Shown here in pieces: positions 1 through 7,489 of a stretch of 33,461 nucleotides of DNA (position 1 is the first letter of the stretch; the number at the start of each line of letters is the position of its first letter). Under the pieces are notes generated by a model. It searched no databases, had not been told where the DNA came from, and saw nothing but the letters and a program-made list of their open reading frames with translations. The position numbers were made by a program, and so were the translations under genes. This stretch comes from Rheinheimera sp. A13L (GTDB lineage Bacteria > Pseudomonadota > Gammaproteobacteria > Enterobacterales > Alteromonadaceae): the NCBI RefSeq assembly GCF_000217935.1, contig NZ_AFHI01000026.1:1-33461 (forward strand). The letters run 5' to 3'.

Positions 1-19
1 GGTTGCGGACCATAGCGAA

Positions 20-820
20 TTATCGACCACCCTTAGCAATATACTGAATCACCTGACCTGATAAGGTTGCCACCATTGGTACTTCAGGCAACTGATCCAT
101 ATCAAACCATTGTGCTTCTTCTATTTCATCAGGCTGACATACCAGCTCACCTGATTTATAGTCGGCGATAAAAGCCGTCATCAGCGAATGCGGAAAAGGC
201 CAGGGCTGGCTGCCCATATAACGTAAGTTAGTGATCTCAATGCCTACTTCTTCTTTTACCTCGCGCACAGCGGCTTGTTCCAGCGTTTCGGCAGACTCCA
301 CAAAACCAGCCAGAATCGAAAAGAAGCCTGTTTTATGTCGGGCCGAACGGGCGAGCAGCAATTGATTTTTGTCATTAACTACAGCAATCAGCACACAAGG
401 GTTAATTCTGGGGTAACAACGGTGGCCACACTTATGACAAAGCGCTGCAAGCTCCCAGTTCACCAGATGCATCGAACTGCCACATTGACCACAGTATCGA
501 TGTGTTTGTACAAACAGAGCCACCTGGCAGGCTCTGGCTGCGTGCTCAAAGATAGCTGCGGACTGTTGCAATAACACCCGAGCATTATGCCATTGCTCTT
601 CTGTTTCTGGTCTGTCGGTGTAATTCAGCAGATAACAATCCACACCATCAATAGCACCGAGCAAACTCAAAGGTTCACTGCCATCTAAAAAATCAGGCAA
701 CTGGTCATAACGACACAGAGGTGGCGGTGAATCAACAGAATGCAGCCAGATTTTGCCCTGACTGACAATATACCAGTGACCATACAAGCCAGCTGTAGCA
801 GGCACATTGTGCTTGATCAT
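20..820 (-). CDS. nudC: NADH pyrophosphatase / RNA de-NADding hydrolase NudC
   Basis: This 266-residue Nudix hydrolase is expected to cleave NAD(H) to NMN(H) and AMP and to remove NAD caps from RNA in the cytoplasm. The sequence shows a zinc ribbon (CGQCG and CHKCGHRCYPR), then the Nudix box GFVESAETLEQAAVREVKEEVGI, in which the G, E, RE, EE and G positions are all present. The NudC-specific SQPWPFPHS motif follows. I place the start at the ATG at 820 (MIKHNVPATAGLYGHWY) because GGAG lies just upstream; a longer in-frame extension has no support. It is divergent from rsd, an association also seen in Escherichia coli. The gene is complete, with its stop 19 bases from the window edge. Confidence 0.95.
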   Translation of the reverse strand: MIKHNVPATAGLYGHWYIVSQGKIWLHSVDSPPPLCRYDQLPDFLDGSEPLSLLGAIDGVDCYLLNYTDRPETEEQWHNARVLLQQSAAIFEHAARACQVALFVQTHRYCGQCGSSMHLVNWELAALCHKCGHRCYPRINPCVLIAVVNDKNQLLLARSARHKTGFFSILAGFVESAETLEQAAVREVKEEVGIEITNLRYMGSQPWPFPHSLMTAFIADYKSGELVCQPDEIEEAQWFDMDQLPEVPMVATLSGQVIQYIAKGGR

Positions 821-900
821 TTTTTGTTTTACTCCACCACTTATTAGTGCAAACAAGCGTATGATAGAGCCAAAGACTGAACCGACCAATAAAAAAGTAG

Positions 901-928
901 TTGATCTTTATCCGAGAATTCTTTTAAT
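901..928 (+). promoter_or_regulatory. Predicted sigma-70 promoter of rsd
   Basis: TTGATC at 901-906 and TTTAAT at 923-928 are separated by 16 bases. They match the -35 consensus at 4 of 6 positions and the -10 consensus at 5 of 6. The site lies 42 bases before the rsd start codon. It is a prediction by eye only. Confidence 0.35.
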
Positions 929-970
929 TAGAGGTTCTGAGCAGTAAGTCACTTGAGTAAGGGGAAGTAT

Positions 971-1456
971 ATGTACACCCGTTTAGAGTCAGCACAGCAG
1001 AAATGGGGTGGCAGCCTGACAGCTATAGATAACTGGCTGGATGAAAGGCAGCGCCTGATTGTCCGTTATTGTGAGCTGGCTGCATTGCCTCCTTTTGACA
1101 AAAAAAGTGGGAATTCTTTGCCTGATTTGGCCGATATTCAGCACTTTTGCCAGTTGCTGATGGATTATTTATCCGCAGGTCATTTTGAAGTTTATGAACA
1201 AATTGTGTCGCAATGTGCAGTGAATGGTCATGATAGCCGCAAGCTGGCAGATGCCTTGTATCCAAAAATTGCAAAATCTACTGATATGGCACTTGAGTTT
1301 AATGACAAATATGCCGAAGCCGATGGTCAAACTTTATCAAAGAACTTTGACCGTGATTTGTCTATTTTAGGCCAGGCTCTGGTAGAACGTTTTGATTTCG
1401 AAGATGAGCTGATTCAGACTTTACATAACAAGCATTCCAACGCAGTATCTGCCTGA
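971..1456 (+). CDS. rsd: Sigma-70 regulator Rsd/AlgQ family
   Basis: Rsd is an anti-sigma-70 protein that binds the housekeeping sigma factor in stationary phase and shifts RNA polymerase towards alternative sigmas. The 161-residue protein opens with MYTRLESAQQKWGG and carries the family's helical core (IDNWLDERQRLIVRYCELA and LADIQHFCQLLMDYLSAGHF). Family length is about 160 residues, so it is complete. I chose the ATG at 971 over an upstream TTG because AAGGGGAAG sits directly before it. A plausible sigma-70 promoter at 901-928 and a hairpin terminator at 1489-1514 bracket it as a single-gene unit. AlgQ is the Pseudomonas name for the same family. Confidence 0.93.
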   Translation: MYTRLESAQQKWGGSLTAIDNWLDERQRLIVRYCELAALPPFDKKSGNSLPDLADIQHFCQLLMDYLSAGHFEVYEQIVSQCAVNGHDSRKLADALYPKIAKSTDMALEFNDKYAEADGQTLSKNFDRDLSILGQALVERFDFEDELIQTLHNKHSNAVSA

Positions 1457-1488
1457 GTTAATTCAGTTTTCATTGCCCTAACAAAAGC

Positions 1489-1514
1489 AAAAAGCGACCA
1501 TCAGGTCGCTTTTT
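1489..1514. terminator. Bidirectional intrinsic terminator between rsd and fkpA
   Basis: The arms AAAAAGCGACC (1489-1499) and GGTCGCTTTTT (1504-1514) form a perfect 11-bp stem around a four-base loop, with T runs in both directions. It sits between the convergent ends of rsd and fkpA and can serve both. Confidence 0.9.
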
Positions 1515-1529
1515 TTATCTGGCTAAAAA

Positions 1530-2288
1530 TTACTTAGCTTCAGCCGGAGCTTCTTCTGCAGGGGCTTCTTCGCCAATGCCTAATAATTCAACGTCAAATA
1601 CTAAAACGCTGTTTGCAGGGATAGTACCCATGTCACGCTCACCGTAAGCTAAATCGCTAGGGATAGTGAATTTGAACTTAGAACCAACGCTCATTAACTG
1701 CACGCCTTCAGTCCAGCCTTTGATCACCTGGTTTAACGGGAACTGAGCAGGACCACGTTCTTTTGAGCTGTCAAATTCAGTGCCATCGACCAGAGTACCA
1801 GTGTAGTGCACACGAACTACGTCAGTTGCAGCAGGTTTTGGACCCTCAGCAGCCTGAACTACTTCATACTGTAAACCTGACTCAGTGACTTTTACGCCTT
1901 CTTTCTTAGCGTTGGTTTCTAAAAATGCTTTACCAGCGGCCACGTTTTGTTCAGCCTGAGCTTTCGCCACTTCAACTTGTTTTTCACGGGCTGTTTGTTC
2001 CAGCGCCATCATCACTTTCTGAACTTCTTCTTCAGTCAGTTGAGCTTTACCAGCTAACTGATCCTGAATACCACGTACTATAGTTTCAGAAACTAAAGGT
2101 AAACCTAATTTTTCATGTTCCTGAATGGTAGTGTCGATAAAACGACCAGCAGATACACCTAAGCTGTAAGATTGTTTTGCAGTGTCAGTATCTAAAACCA
2201 GAGGTTTTGGCTGCTCAGCTTCTTTATTACAAGCAGACAAAGTTAAAACGGTAGCCGCAATCAGCGACACCTTAGTTAATAAACGCAT
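1530..2288 (-). CDS. fkpA: FKBP-type peptidyl-prolyl isomerase lipoprotein FkpA
   Basis: This is a periplasmic prolyl isomerase and chaperone of the FkpA/Mip class. From the ATG at 2288 the 252 residues begin with a lipoprotein signal whose lipobox is LSAC (Cys20). A charged helical dimerisation region follows, and then a complete FKBP domain (VHYTGTLVDGTEFDSS, GWTEGVQLM, AYGERDMGTIPANSVLVFDVEL). The C-terminus is a short acidic EEAPAEEAPAEAK tail. GGAG precedes the ATG at 2288; the alternative TTG at 2300 lacks such support. Its position near slyX matches the fkpA-slyX neighbourhood of E. coli. The Cys suggests membrane anchoring, unlike the soluble E. coli FkpA. FklB-like naming is possible. 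Confidence 0.92.
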   Translation of the reverse strand: MRLLTKVSLIAATVLTLSACNKEAEQPKPLVLDTDTAKQSYSLGVSAGRFIDTTIQEHEKLGLPLVSETIVRGIQDQLAGKAQLTEEEVQKVMMALEQTAREKQVEVAKAQAEQNVAAGKAFLETNAKKEGVKVTESGLQYEVVQAAEGPKPAATDVVRVHYTGTLVDGTEFDSSKERGPAQFPLNQVIKGWTEGVQLMSVGSKFKFTIPSDLAYGERDMGTIPANSVLVFDVELLGIGEEAPAEEAPAEAK

Positions 2289-2384
2289 GTATTTCTCCAA
2301 TAAATAAGCAGGTTTGGCTGCAAAATTGTGTTTTAATAAGTTTAAAGGTTTTATGCAACGTCCCTATACTAACGGTTTGTGCTA

Positions 2385-3368
2385 ATGACGTTAACCCATA
2401 GCGGTAAATATCTGATAATTTTTCTGGCAATTGGTCTCTTTGCCTGCTCAGAAGTTCAACCCAAATCTGTGCGACAAGTGCTGCATAGCGAAACGCCCTC
2501 TTATGGCGCTGCTATTAACGACAAAACAACGCTGGTTGCTGTGTCTGCTTTAGACGCAGGCGTCACAGTCTGGGACCTGCAAAAAGATACAGCTTTGTAT
2601 TCGCTGGGTCATCAGGAAAAAACCAATAATCAGATTTTGTCTTTATCATTGAGCCCGGATGGCAGTCATTTATTAACAGGTGACAGCAAAGATTTTGCCT
2701 TATGGCAAATGAATGATGGCCGCAACATTGGTTTTTGGTCGGTGCAAGACGCCACTATCCGCGATTTAGCAGTGTCTGACTTTGGTCGTCATCTGCTGGT
2801 AGGTCAAAGCGATGGCAAGGTGCAACATATCACCTTAAGTTCAGGGCGCCGCATTGAGTTTTTAGGTCATACCGAAAATGTGAATTCAGTCGATATGTCA
2901 GCCAATGGCCGTTTTGCTTTAACAGGCTCTAACGATCATTATGCCTATTTATGGGATACAGAAACGGCGCAGATTATTCATAGCTTCCCGCATCCAAACC
3001 GGGTGACTAAAGTAACGCTGGATCAACAAGGTCGTTATGCCTTTAGTGCAGGCAGCGAATTACAAGGTTTTATCTGGGATTTAAAAACAGGTAAACAACT
3101 CAGCCAGCTTGAATTAGCCAGAGCACAAATTATTACCGCCGCCCGCTTTAGTCCAAACGGCAAATGGCTGGTCACAGGTTCTCCATCCAGAGCCTTAATT
3201 TTATGGGATGTGGCAACAGGGAAAAAAGTACAGCAGTGGCAAGTCAGGGCTATTCTAAATAGCAGGCCAGCAAGCGCTGTGATCCATGCAGTGGCATTTT
3301 TAAATGACAGCCAGATTATCAGCGAAAGTTCCAGTGGCGTAGCCGAAGTATGGGAGATTAAACAATGA
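2385..3368 (+). CDS. WD40-repeat lipoprotein
   Basis: The 327-residue protein starts with a hydrophobic signal ending in the lipobox LFAC, so it is probably a periplasm-facing lipoprotein. The rest is a series of WD40-type blades with recurring VWDL, LWQM, LWDT, IWDL, LWDV and VWEI ends and SPDG/SPNG turns, consistent with a beta-propeller scaffold of about seven blades. It has no catalytic motif and I do not know its partner. An upstream GTG at 2379 is possible; I prefer the ATG at 2385, but neither has a clear ribosome binding site. The stop overlaps the slyX start by four bases (ATGA), so the two are probably translationally coupled. Confidence 0.85.
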   Translation: MTLTHSGKYLIIFLAIGLFACSEVQPKSVRQVLHSETPSYGAAINDKTTLVAVSALDAGVTVWDLQKDTALYSLGHQEKTNNQILSLSLSPDGSHLLTGDSKDFALWQMNDGRNIGFWSVQDATIRDLAVSDFGRHLLVGQSDGKVQHITLSSGRRIEFLGHTENVNSVDMSANGRFALTGSNDHYAYLWDTETAQIIHSFPHPNRVTKVTLDQQGRYAFSAGSELQGFIWDLKTGKQLSQLELARAQIITAARFSPNGKWLVTGSPSRALILWDVATGKKVQQWQVRAILNSRPASAVIHAVAFLNDSQIISESSSGVAEVWEIKQ

Positions 3369-3589
3369 CAGAAAAAGTAGTGGAATTGCAGCAACAACTT
3401 ATTGATCTGGAGAGCAAACTGGCTTTTCAGGAAGATGTGGTGCAAACGCTGAATGACGAGTTACATGAACATCAGAAAAGCATCGAAAAGCTGCAACGGC
3501 AAGTGATGCTGCTGGCGGAAAAAATCAGCAAGGGTAACGATAGTGGCATTTTACGTGTAGACGAAGAGCCACCACCACCGCACTATTAA
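3365..3589 (+). CDS. slyX: SlyX family coiled-coil protein
   Basis: This is a 74-residue protein of unknown biochemical role found beside fkpA or slyD in many gammaproteobacteria. The sequence is almost entirely an amphipathic coiled coil (VVELQQQLIDLESKLAFQED), followed by the family's proline-rich end with PPPPHY. Length agrees with the family. Its ATG overlaps the stop of the WD40 lipoprotein gene (ATGA). Its stop codon overlaps the stop of the convergent yheV gene, so the two transcription units share their last bases and no terminator is visible between them. Confidence 0.92.
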   Translation: MTEKVVELQQQLIDLESKLAFQEDVVQTLNDELHEHQKSIEKLQRQVMLLAEKISKGNDSGILRVDEEPPPPHY

Positions 3590-3792
3590 TCAGGTTTAAA
3601 CACCCCTATTACCTGTTCAGCAGCACGGGATGCTTTTGCCACCTGCTGTTCGGGTTGTGCCATATGATGGCCACATTGTACACATTCTACTTTTTCCACA
3701 TTGTTTTCAATAAACAACATCAAGGTGTCTACAGCTTTACATTGTGGGCAGGTTGCACCAGCGATAAAGCGTTTTTTCTTTCTTTCCGTCAT
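3586..3792 (-). CDS. yheV: YheV family zinc-ribbon protein
   Basis: This is a small (68-residue) putative metal-binding protein of the YheV/DUF2387 family, function unknown. It begins MTERKKKRFIAGATCPQC and has two CxxC knuckles (CPQC and CVQC) that can hold one zinc. The ATG at 3792 is preceded by GGAG; an upstream TTG at 3807 is less likely. It is convergent with slyX and divergent from yheS. In E. coli yheV also lies near kefB and slyX, so its place here is ancestral. Confidence 0.9.
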   Translation of the reverse strand: MTERKKKRFIAGATCPQCKAVDTLMLFIENNVEKVECVQCGHHMAQPEQQVAKASRAAEQVIGVFKPD

Positions 3793-3902
3793 GTTTTTAC
3801 TCTCCAAACTGGGCTTTTATCGCATCAATACCGCTTGTGCTCTTGGTTTGTCGCCACTTTGCGATTAGAGTAGCAACCAATTTTCGTCCGGGCTAAAACA
3901 CC

Positions 3903-5816
3903 ATGATCCAACTGCAAAACGTCGAACTGCGACGCGGTATTAATTGCTTACTGCAACAGGCCGATCTTACCGTATTTCCAGGCCAAAAGGTCGGAATAAT
4001 TGGCGCCAACGGTTGCGGCAAATCCAGTCTTTTTGCTTTGTTGCAACAAAAACTGCAACCAGACGCCGGTTCTGTCTCTATTCCATCCAGTTGGACTATC
4101 TCCACAGTAGCGCAGGAAACCCCGGCTTTGGATATGTCGGCCATGGACTATGTGCTGCAAGGTGACGAAAAACTGTTTCCTTTGTTACAGCAATTAAAAA
4201 TTACCGACGGCAGTGTCGATTTGGCAGCAGTGCATCATCAGATTGACGCTTTAGATGGCTACAGAGCTGAAGCCAAAGCCGGTGTTTTATTGGATGGCCT
4301 GGGTTTTAGTGGTGCAGCGCAGCAACACAGTGTGAAGTCATTTTCAGGTGGCTGGCGTATGCGTTTAAACCTGGCCAAAGCCCTGATGCAACCTGCCGAA
4401 TTATTGTTATTGGATGAACCCACCAACCACTTAGATTTAGACGCTGTGCTGTGGCTGGAAAAATATCTGGCTTCTTACACTGGTACTTTGTTACTGATCA
4501 GCCACGACCGCGACTTCCTGGACGCTGTGATTGATAATACGGTGCATATCGACAATCAGACTTTAACTTTATACAAAGGCAACTACAGCCAGTTTGAACG
4601 TCAGCGCGCCGAACATTTATCGCAACACCAGTCAATGTTTGAGAAACAACAACGCCAGGTGGCGCATCTGCAAAAGTATATTGACCGTTTCCGCGCTCAG
4701 GCCACTAAAGCCAAACAAGCGCAAAGCCGGATCAAAGCGCTGGAACGCATGACGTTATTGGCTCCTGCCCATGCCGACTCCCCTTTTCAGTTTGAGTTTT
4801 TAGACCCACGCTCTTTACCTAACCCTTTGCTGAAGATGGAAAACGTCAAAGCTGGTTATGGTGATACGCCTATTTTGCAGCAGATTAACTTTCAGTTGCT
4901 GCCAGGTAGCCGTATAGGTTTGCTGGGTCGCAACGGCGCGGGTAAATCGACGCTGATAAAAATGTTATCCGGCTCTTTAACACCACAAGCCGGTGAGATT
5001 TGGTATGCCAACGGCGTCAGTATTGGTTATTTTGCCCAGCACCAGCTGGAAACCTTAAGACCACAGGATTCACCTTTACAGCATTTAGTGCGTTTAGCGC
5101 CGGATGCAACTGAACAACAACTGCGTGATTATATTGGTGGTTTTGGTTTTCATGGCGACAAAGCCCTATCAGCCTGCGCACCTTTTTCCGGTGGTGAAAA
5201 AGCTCGTCTGGTACTGGCGTTACTGGTGTATCAGCGCCCTAACCTGCTGTTGCTGGATGAACCGACCAACCACTTAGATTTGGATATGCGTGAAGCCATC
5301 GTTATGGCGTTGCAAAGCTTTGAAGGCGCTATTGTGGTGGTATCGCATGACAGACATTTACTCAGCAGCACCACAGATGAATTTTATCTGGTGGCGCATG
5401 GCAAAGTAGCGCCTTTTGCCGGTGATTTATCGGATTATTATCAGTGGTTGCAACAGGATCAACGCGCCAGTAATGCAGCTTCTGCCCCTGATGACAGCGT
5501 AACAGCTAACAGTGCACAAAATCGTAAAGATCAAAAACGGCTGGAAGCAGAGCTGCGTACTTTACAACGGCCTTTAAAGCAAAAAATTGAAAAGCTGGAG
5601 CAACAACAAGAAAAACTGCACCAGCAACAACAGCTGATTGAAACCGCTTTGGCCGATGCCGGGATTTACGACGCGGTTCGTAAAGCTGAACTGACTAAAA
5701 CATTGGCCGAGCAAACAAAAGTCCAAAAGGAATTATCTGAAGTGGAAGAACAATGGTTCGAAGCTCAGGAAGCATGGGAGCAACAAAGTGCAGAATTCTG
5801 GCAAAAAAATTCTTAG
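3903..5816 (+). CDS. yheS: ABC-F family ATPase YheS
   Basis: This is a 637-residue soluble ABC-F protein with two fused ATPase domains and no membrane segments. Such proteins act on the ribosome rather than in transport. Domain 1 has the Walker A GANGCGKSS, signature FSGGWRMRLNLAKAL and Walker B LLLLDEPTNHLD. Domain 2 has GRNGAGKST, FSGGEKARLVLALL and LLLLDEPTNHLD. The interdomain linker (roughly residues 235-290) is the charged ABC-F linker, and the C-terminal 100 residues form a Gln/Glu-rich coiled coil. The neighbourhood (yheV, and yheT-yheU further on) supports YheS over Uup or EttA. The end overlaps the next gene by 29 bases. Confidence 0.93.
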   Translation: MIQLQNVELRRGINCLLQQADLTVFPGQKVGIIGANGCGKSSLFALLQQKLQPDAGSVSIPSSWTISTVAQETPALDMSAMDYVLQGDEKLFPLLQQLKITDGSVDLAAVHHQIDALDGYRAEAKAGVLLDGLGFSGAAQQHSVKSFSGGWRMRLNLAKALMQPAELLLLDEPTNHLDLDAVLWLEKYLASYTGTLLLISHDRDFLDAVIDNTVHIDNQTLTLYKGNYSQFERQRAEHLSQHQSMFEKQQRQVAHLQKYIDRFRAQATKAKQAQSRIKALERMTLLAPAHADSPFQFEFLDPRSLPNPLLKMENVKAGYGDTPILQQINFQLLPGSRIGLLGRNGAGKSTLIKMLSGSLTPQAGEIWYANGVSIGYFAQHQLETLRPQDSPLQHLVRLAPDATEQQLRDYIGGFGFHGDKALSACAPFSGGEKARLVLALLVYQRPNLLLLDEPTNHLDLDMREAIVMALQSFEGAIVVVSHDRHLLSSTTDEFYLVAHGKVAPFAGDLSDYYQWLQQDQRASNAASAPDDSVTANSAQNRKDQKRLEAELRTLQRPLKQKIEKLEQQQEKLHQQQQLIETALADAGIYDAVRKAELTKTLAEQTKVQKELSEVEEQWFEAQEAWEQQSAEFWQKNS

Positions 5817-6297
5817 TTCTGAGCAGTTCTGGCGGTACAGCCTGAGCTTGTATCCGGCTATTAAAGACTTGTGCCTGCAATGGCAGGACAACTATGGTGT
5901 GAATATTAACCTGCTGCTGTTTTTACTCTATCTGGACAAACAACAGCAAAGTGTAAGCGAAGCTCAACTGCTACAGCTGGAAGATTTATTGAAGCACTTC
6001 AGCACTGAGGTCACCCAGTCTATCCGGGCCTTACGCCGCACTTTACCTTCGCCCTGGTTGGAATCCGATATGCAGCAGCCTTTACGCCAGCAGTTGCTTA
6101 ATACAGAGCTTGCGGCGGAAAAACTGGAACAGCAGTTATTGGTGCAGCAATTTAATCAGCTGGGTCTGACTGACGATCTGTTGCCTTACAGCCAGCTCCT
6201 GGATCACTATTTAGTGTTGATCCAAGCCCCGGTTGAGCAGCTGGACGCTGAAATTCTTGATCTGTATCAACAAAGCCAGCAGTTGGAGAGCCTGTAA
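5788..6297 (+). CDS. TIGR02444 family protein
   Basis: This 169-residue protein of unknown function belongs to the TIGR02444/DUF2390 group, recognised by FWRYSLSLYP, the LLLFLLYLD segment and the RALRRTLPSPWL stretch. It is predicted helical with no signal. No ATG is suitably placed; the likely start is the GTG at 5788, which lies inside the end of yheS and has GGGAG seven bases upstream. That makes a 29-base overlap and points to coupled translation with yheS. Proteins of this family commonly sit beside yheS in related genomes. Confidence 0.82.
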   Translation: MQNSGKKILSSEQFWRYSLSLYPAIKDLCLQWQDNYGVNINLLLFLLYLDKQQQSVSEAQLLQLEDLLKHFSTEVTQSIRALRRTLPSPWLESDMQQPLRQQLLNTELAAEKLEQQLLVQQFNQLGLTDDLLPYSQLLDHYLVLIQAPVEQLDAEILDLYQQSQQLESL

Positions 6298-6379
6298 AAT
6301 CCAACTTTGATCTATATCAGGTTTAGCTTGTGTTGTTGTCTCTAGACTTAGCCTATCAGACAACAGCGAGGGCTAGATC

Positions 6380-6508
6380 ATGAACTTATGGCAGGAATTT
6401 ATTAACGACCCGGTTATTTTTATATCCTTTACCGGTCTGGCGTTGGTGATTGGCTTATGCCTGTTTTACGCTGGCTACTTTTTATATAAAACTTCACACG
6501 CGGAATAG
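6380..6508 (+). CDS. DUF3149-like small membrane protein
   Basis: This is a 42-residue ORF, MNLWQEFINDPVIFISFTGL at its N-terminus, with one transmembrane helix of about 20 residues and a short YKTSHAE tail. The N-terminal pattern (xLWQxxxxDPVxxxSxxGL) is the one I associate with DUF3149 proteins, for which no function is established. GCGAGGG lies about eight bases before the ATG. It is a monocistronic unit between the TIGR02444 gene and a hairpin at 6521-6558. The upstream 80 bases contain an 8-bp inverted repeat (6334-6341 and 6358-6365) that may be an operator or an mRNA hairpin. Confidence 0.72.
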   Translation: MNLWQEFINDPVIFISFTGLALVIGLCLFYAGYFLYKTSHAE

Positions 6509-6520
6509 TGATAATTAAAA

Positions 6521-6558
6521 AACATGCTCTGTAAGAACGTGTTAATACAGAGCATGTT
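6521..6558. terminator. Long-stem hairpin, probable bidirectional terminator
   Basis: AACATGCTCTGT (6521-6532) and ACAGAGCATGTT (6547-6558) are perfect 12-bp arms around a 14-base loop. On the minus strand the stem runs into a T tract, fitting the end of the bacteriocin/partner transcript. On the plus strand it can end the DUF3149-like gene, with only a short T run. Confidence 0.65.
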
Positions 6559-6655
6559 TCGAATTCGACTCAATCAGTTTGCAAGATCATCTATTAGGGC
6601 AGATGGAGACGGTAGTTTTTTAACGCATATAGCCATAGAGGGTTTGAACCTAACT

Positions 6656-6928
6656 CTAGGTGGAAAGCCTCTCCGATAATTGCTTTCTCAATGAGTGGAC
6701 AAATTCTCTCGCCTCCTCAGTATCACAGCCCGTAGCCGCCTTATAAGTATTCACTGCCTTGTCTACGTCATCACTACAAATCGATACCAAGAAATCAGAG
6801 AGCGATTGTGAGCCCCCCATAGCTTTAGTCTTTTGACCTAAAAGAATCCTTTCCCGAATATCGTAAACAAGGTGAAGCATGTAAAGTAGATAGATAACTA
6901 AAAATGTATTTCCTATATTACTTTCCAT
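6656..6928 (-). CDS. Hypothetical membrane-anchored protein, candidate bacteriocin immunity protein
   Basis: This 90-residue protein matches no family I recognise. It has a hydrophobic segment near the N-terminus (NTFLVIYLLYMLHLVYDI) and then a soluble, charged, helical region. One N-terminal helix plus a small cytoplasmic domain is common among immunity proteins. GGAGG precedes the ATG at 6928, so it is well translated. It follows a double-glycine-type precursor on the same strand, 84 bases downstream and separated by a strong hairpin. Immunity is inferred from that position only; it could also be an accessory or regulatory protein. Confidence 0.6.
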   Translation of the reverse strand: MESNIGNTFLVIYLLYMLHLVYDIRERILLGQKTKAMGGSQSLSDFLVSICSDDVDKAVNTYKAATGCDTEEAREFVHSLRKQLSERLST

Positions 6929-6975
6929 AAGGCCTCCAATCCTTTCATTGGATTAAAAAGCTTTGTTGTGCGATA

Positions 6976-7002
6976 GAAGAGAACCTGGAAAAGGTTCTCT
7001 TC
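6976..7002 (-). promoter_or_regulatory. Strong intercistronic hairpin between bacteriocin and partner gene
   Basis: GAAGAGAACCT (6976-6986) and AGGTTCTCTTC (6992-7002) form a perfect 11-bp stem with a five-base loop, starting 10 bases after the bacteriocin stop. No T tract follows on the minus strand, so it is probably an RNA-stability or partial-termination element setting the ratio of precursor to partner, rather than a full terminator. Confidence 0.6.
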
Positions 7003-7012
7003 AGTGATAGTA

Positions 7013-7228
7013 CTACCGGGTAAACATTTTGTACCCTGCATAAAATGCCAACCCAGACATCCCAATAACAATCAGAGGGCCAGCGGCAAAAGCAGCACCT
7101 ACCCCCATGGTAGCCCAACCAAGACCGAACTTAGCAACGCCCATACCGCCTAAAATGCCAACTGCTTCTGCGCTGCTCAGTCCAGCACCACTTACCTCTT
7201 CAACTTGCTCTAATGTTAATTCACGCAT
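7013..7228 (-). CDS. Class II bacteriocin/microcin precursor with GA-type double-glycine leader
   Basis: The 71-residue peptide has a 15-residue leader, MRELTLEQVEEVSGA, with the typical pattern of double-glycine leaders (Glu/Leu/Val spacing, then Gly-Ala). Cleavage after SGA would release a 56-residue product rich in Gly and Ala with several GxxxG-like spacings (GILGGMG, GVGAAFAAG) and a basic end, YKMFTR. That composition suits a membrane-active peptide. AGGAGAG precedes the ATG. No peptidase-containing ABC exporter is in the window, so export would need one elsewhere. The leader is clear; the antibacterial role is inferred. Confidence 0.78.
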   Translation of the reverse strand: MRELTLEQVEEVSGAGLSSAEAVGILGGMGVAKFGLGWATMGVGAAFAAGPLIVIGMSGLAFYAGYKMFTR

Positions 7229-7335
7229 AGTATCTCTCCTTGAGATTCACTAAGTTTAGCAATCCGTTTCCAGATTGCGACCAGCTGATACAGCCAGACA
7301 CTTATCACCATGTCGTTCAGCAAACGCTGTGGCAA

Positions 7336-7359
7336 CCTGCATCAGCTTAGGCATGCAGG
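7336..7359. repeat. Inverted repeat upstream of the bacteriocin gene
   Basis: CCTGCAT (7336-7342) and ATGCAGG (7353-7359) face each other across ten bases in the 261-base gap between the bacteriocin gene and the GMC oxidoreductase gene. It lies about 110 bases upstream of the bacteriocin start, so it could be an operator or leader hairpin. I see no ORF in the gap and no convincing promoter. Confidence 0.3.
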
Positions 7360-7489
7360 CAGCCTTTAAATTAACCATTAATAAACAATTAAATCACTAA
7401 AAAGACACAAATCAATTTCCCGATAAAGTGATCCGCATAACAATCGTACAGATTTATGGACAGGCTGGACGCAGTTCAGTCTGTGTTGG

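Noticed and set aside
820-889. Longer NudC start at 889
   Set aside because: The extra 23 residues fall outside the family pattern, and the ATG at 820 has its own GGAG.
6521-6558. The 12-bp inverted repeat as an attachment site or small IS end
   Set aside because: No second copy or target duplication is visible, and the T tract on the minus strand explains it better as a terminator.
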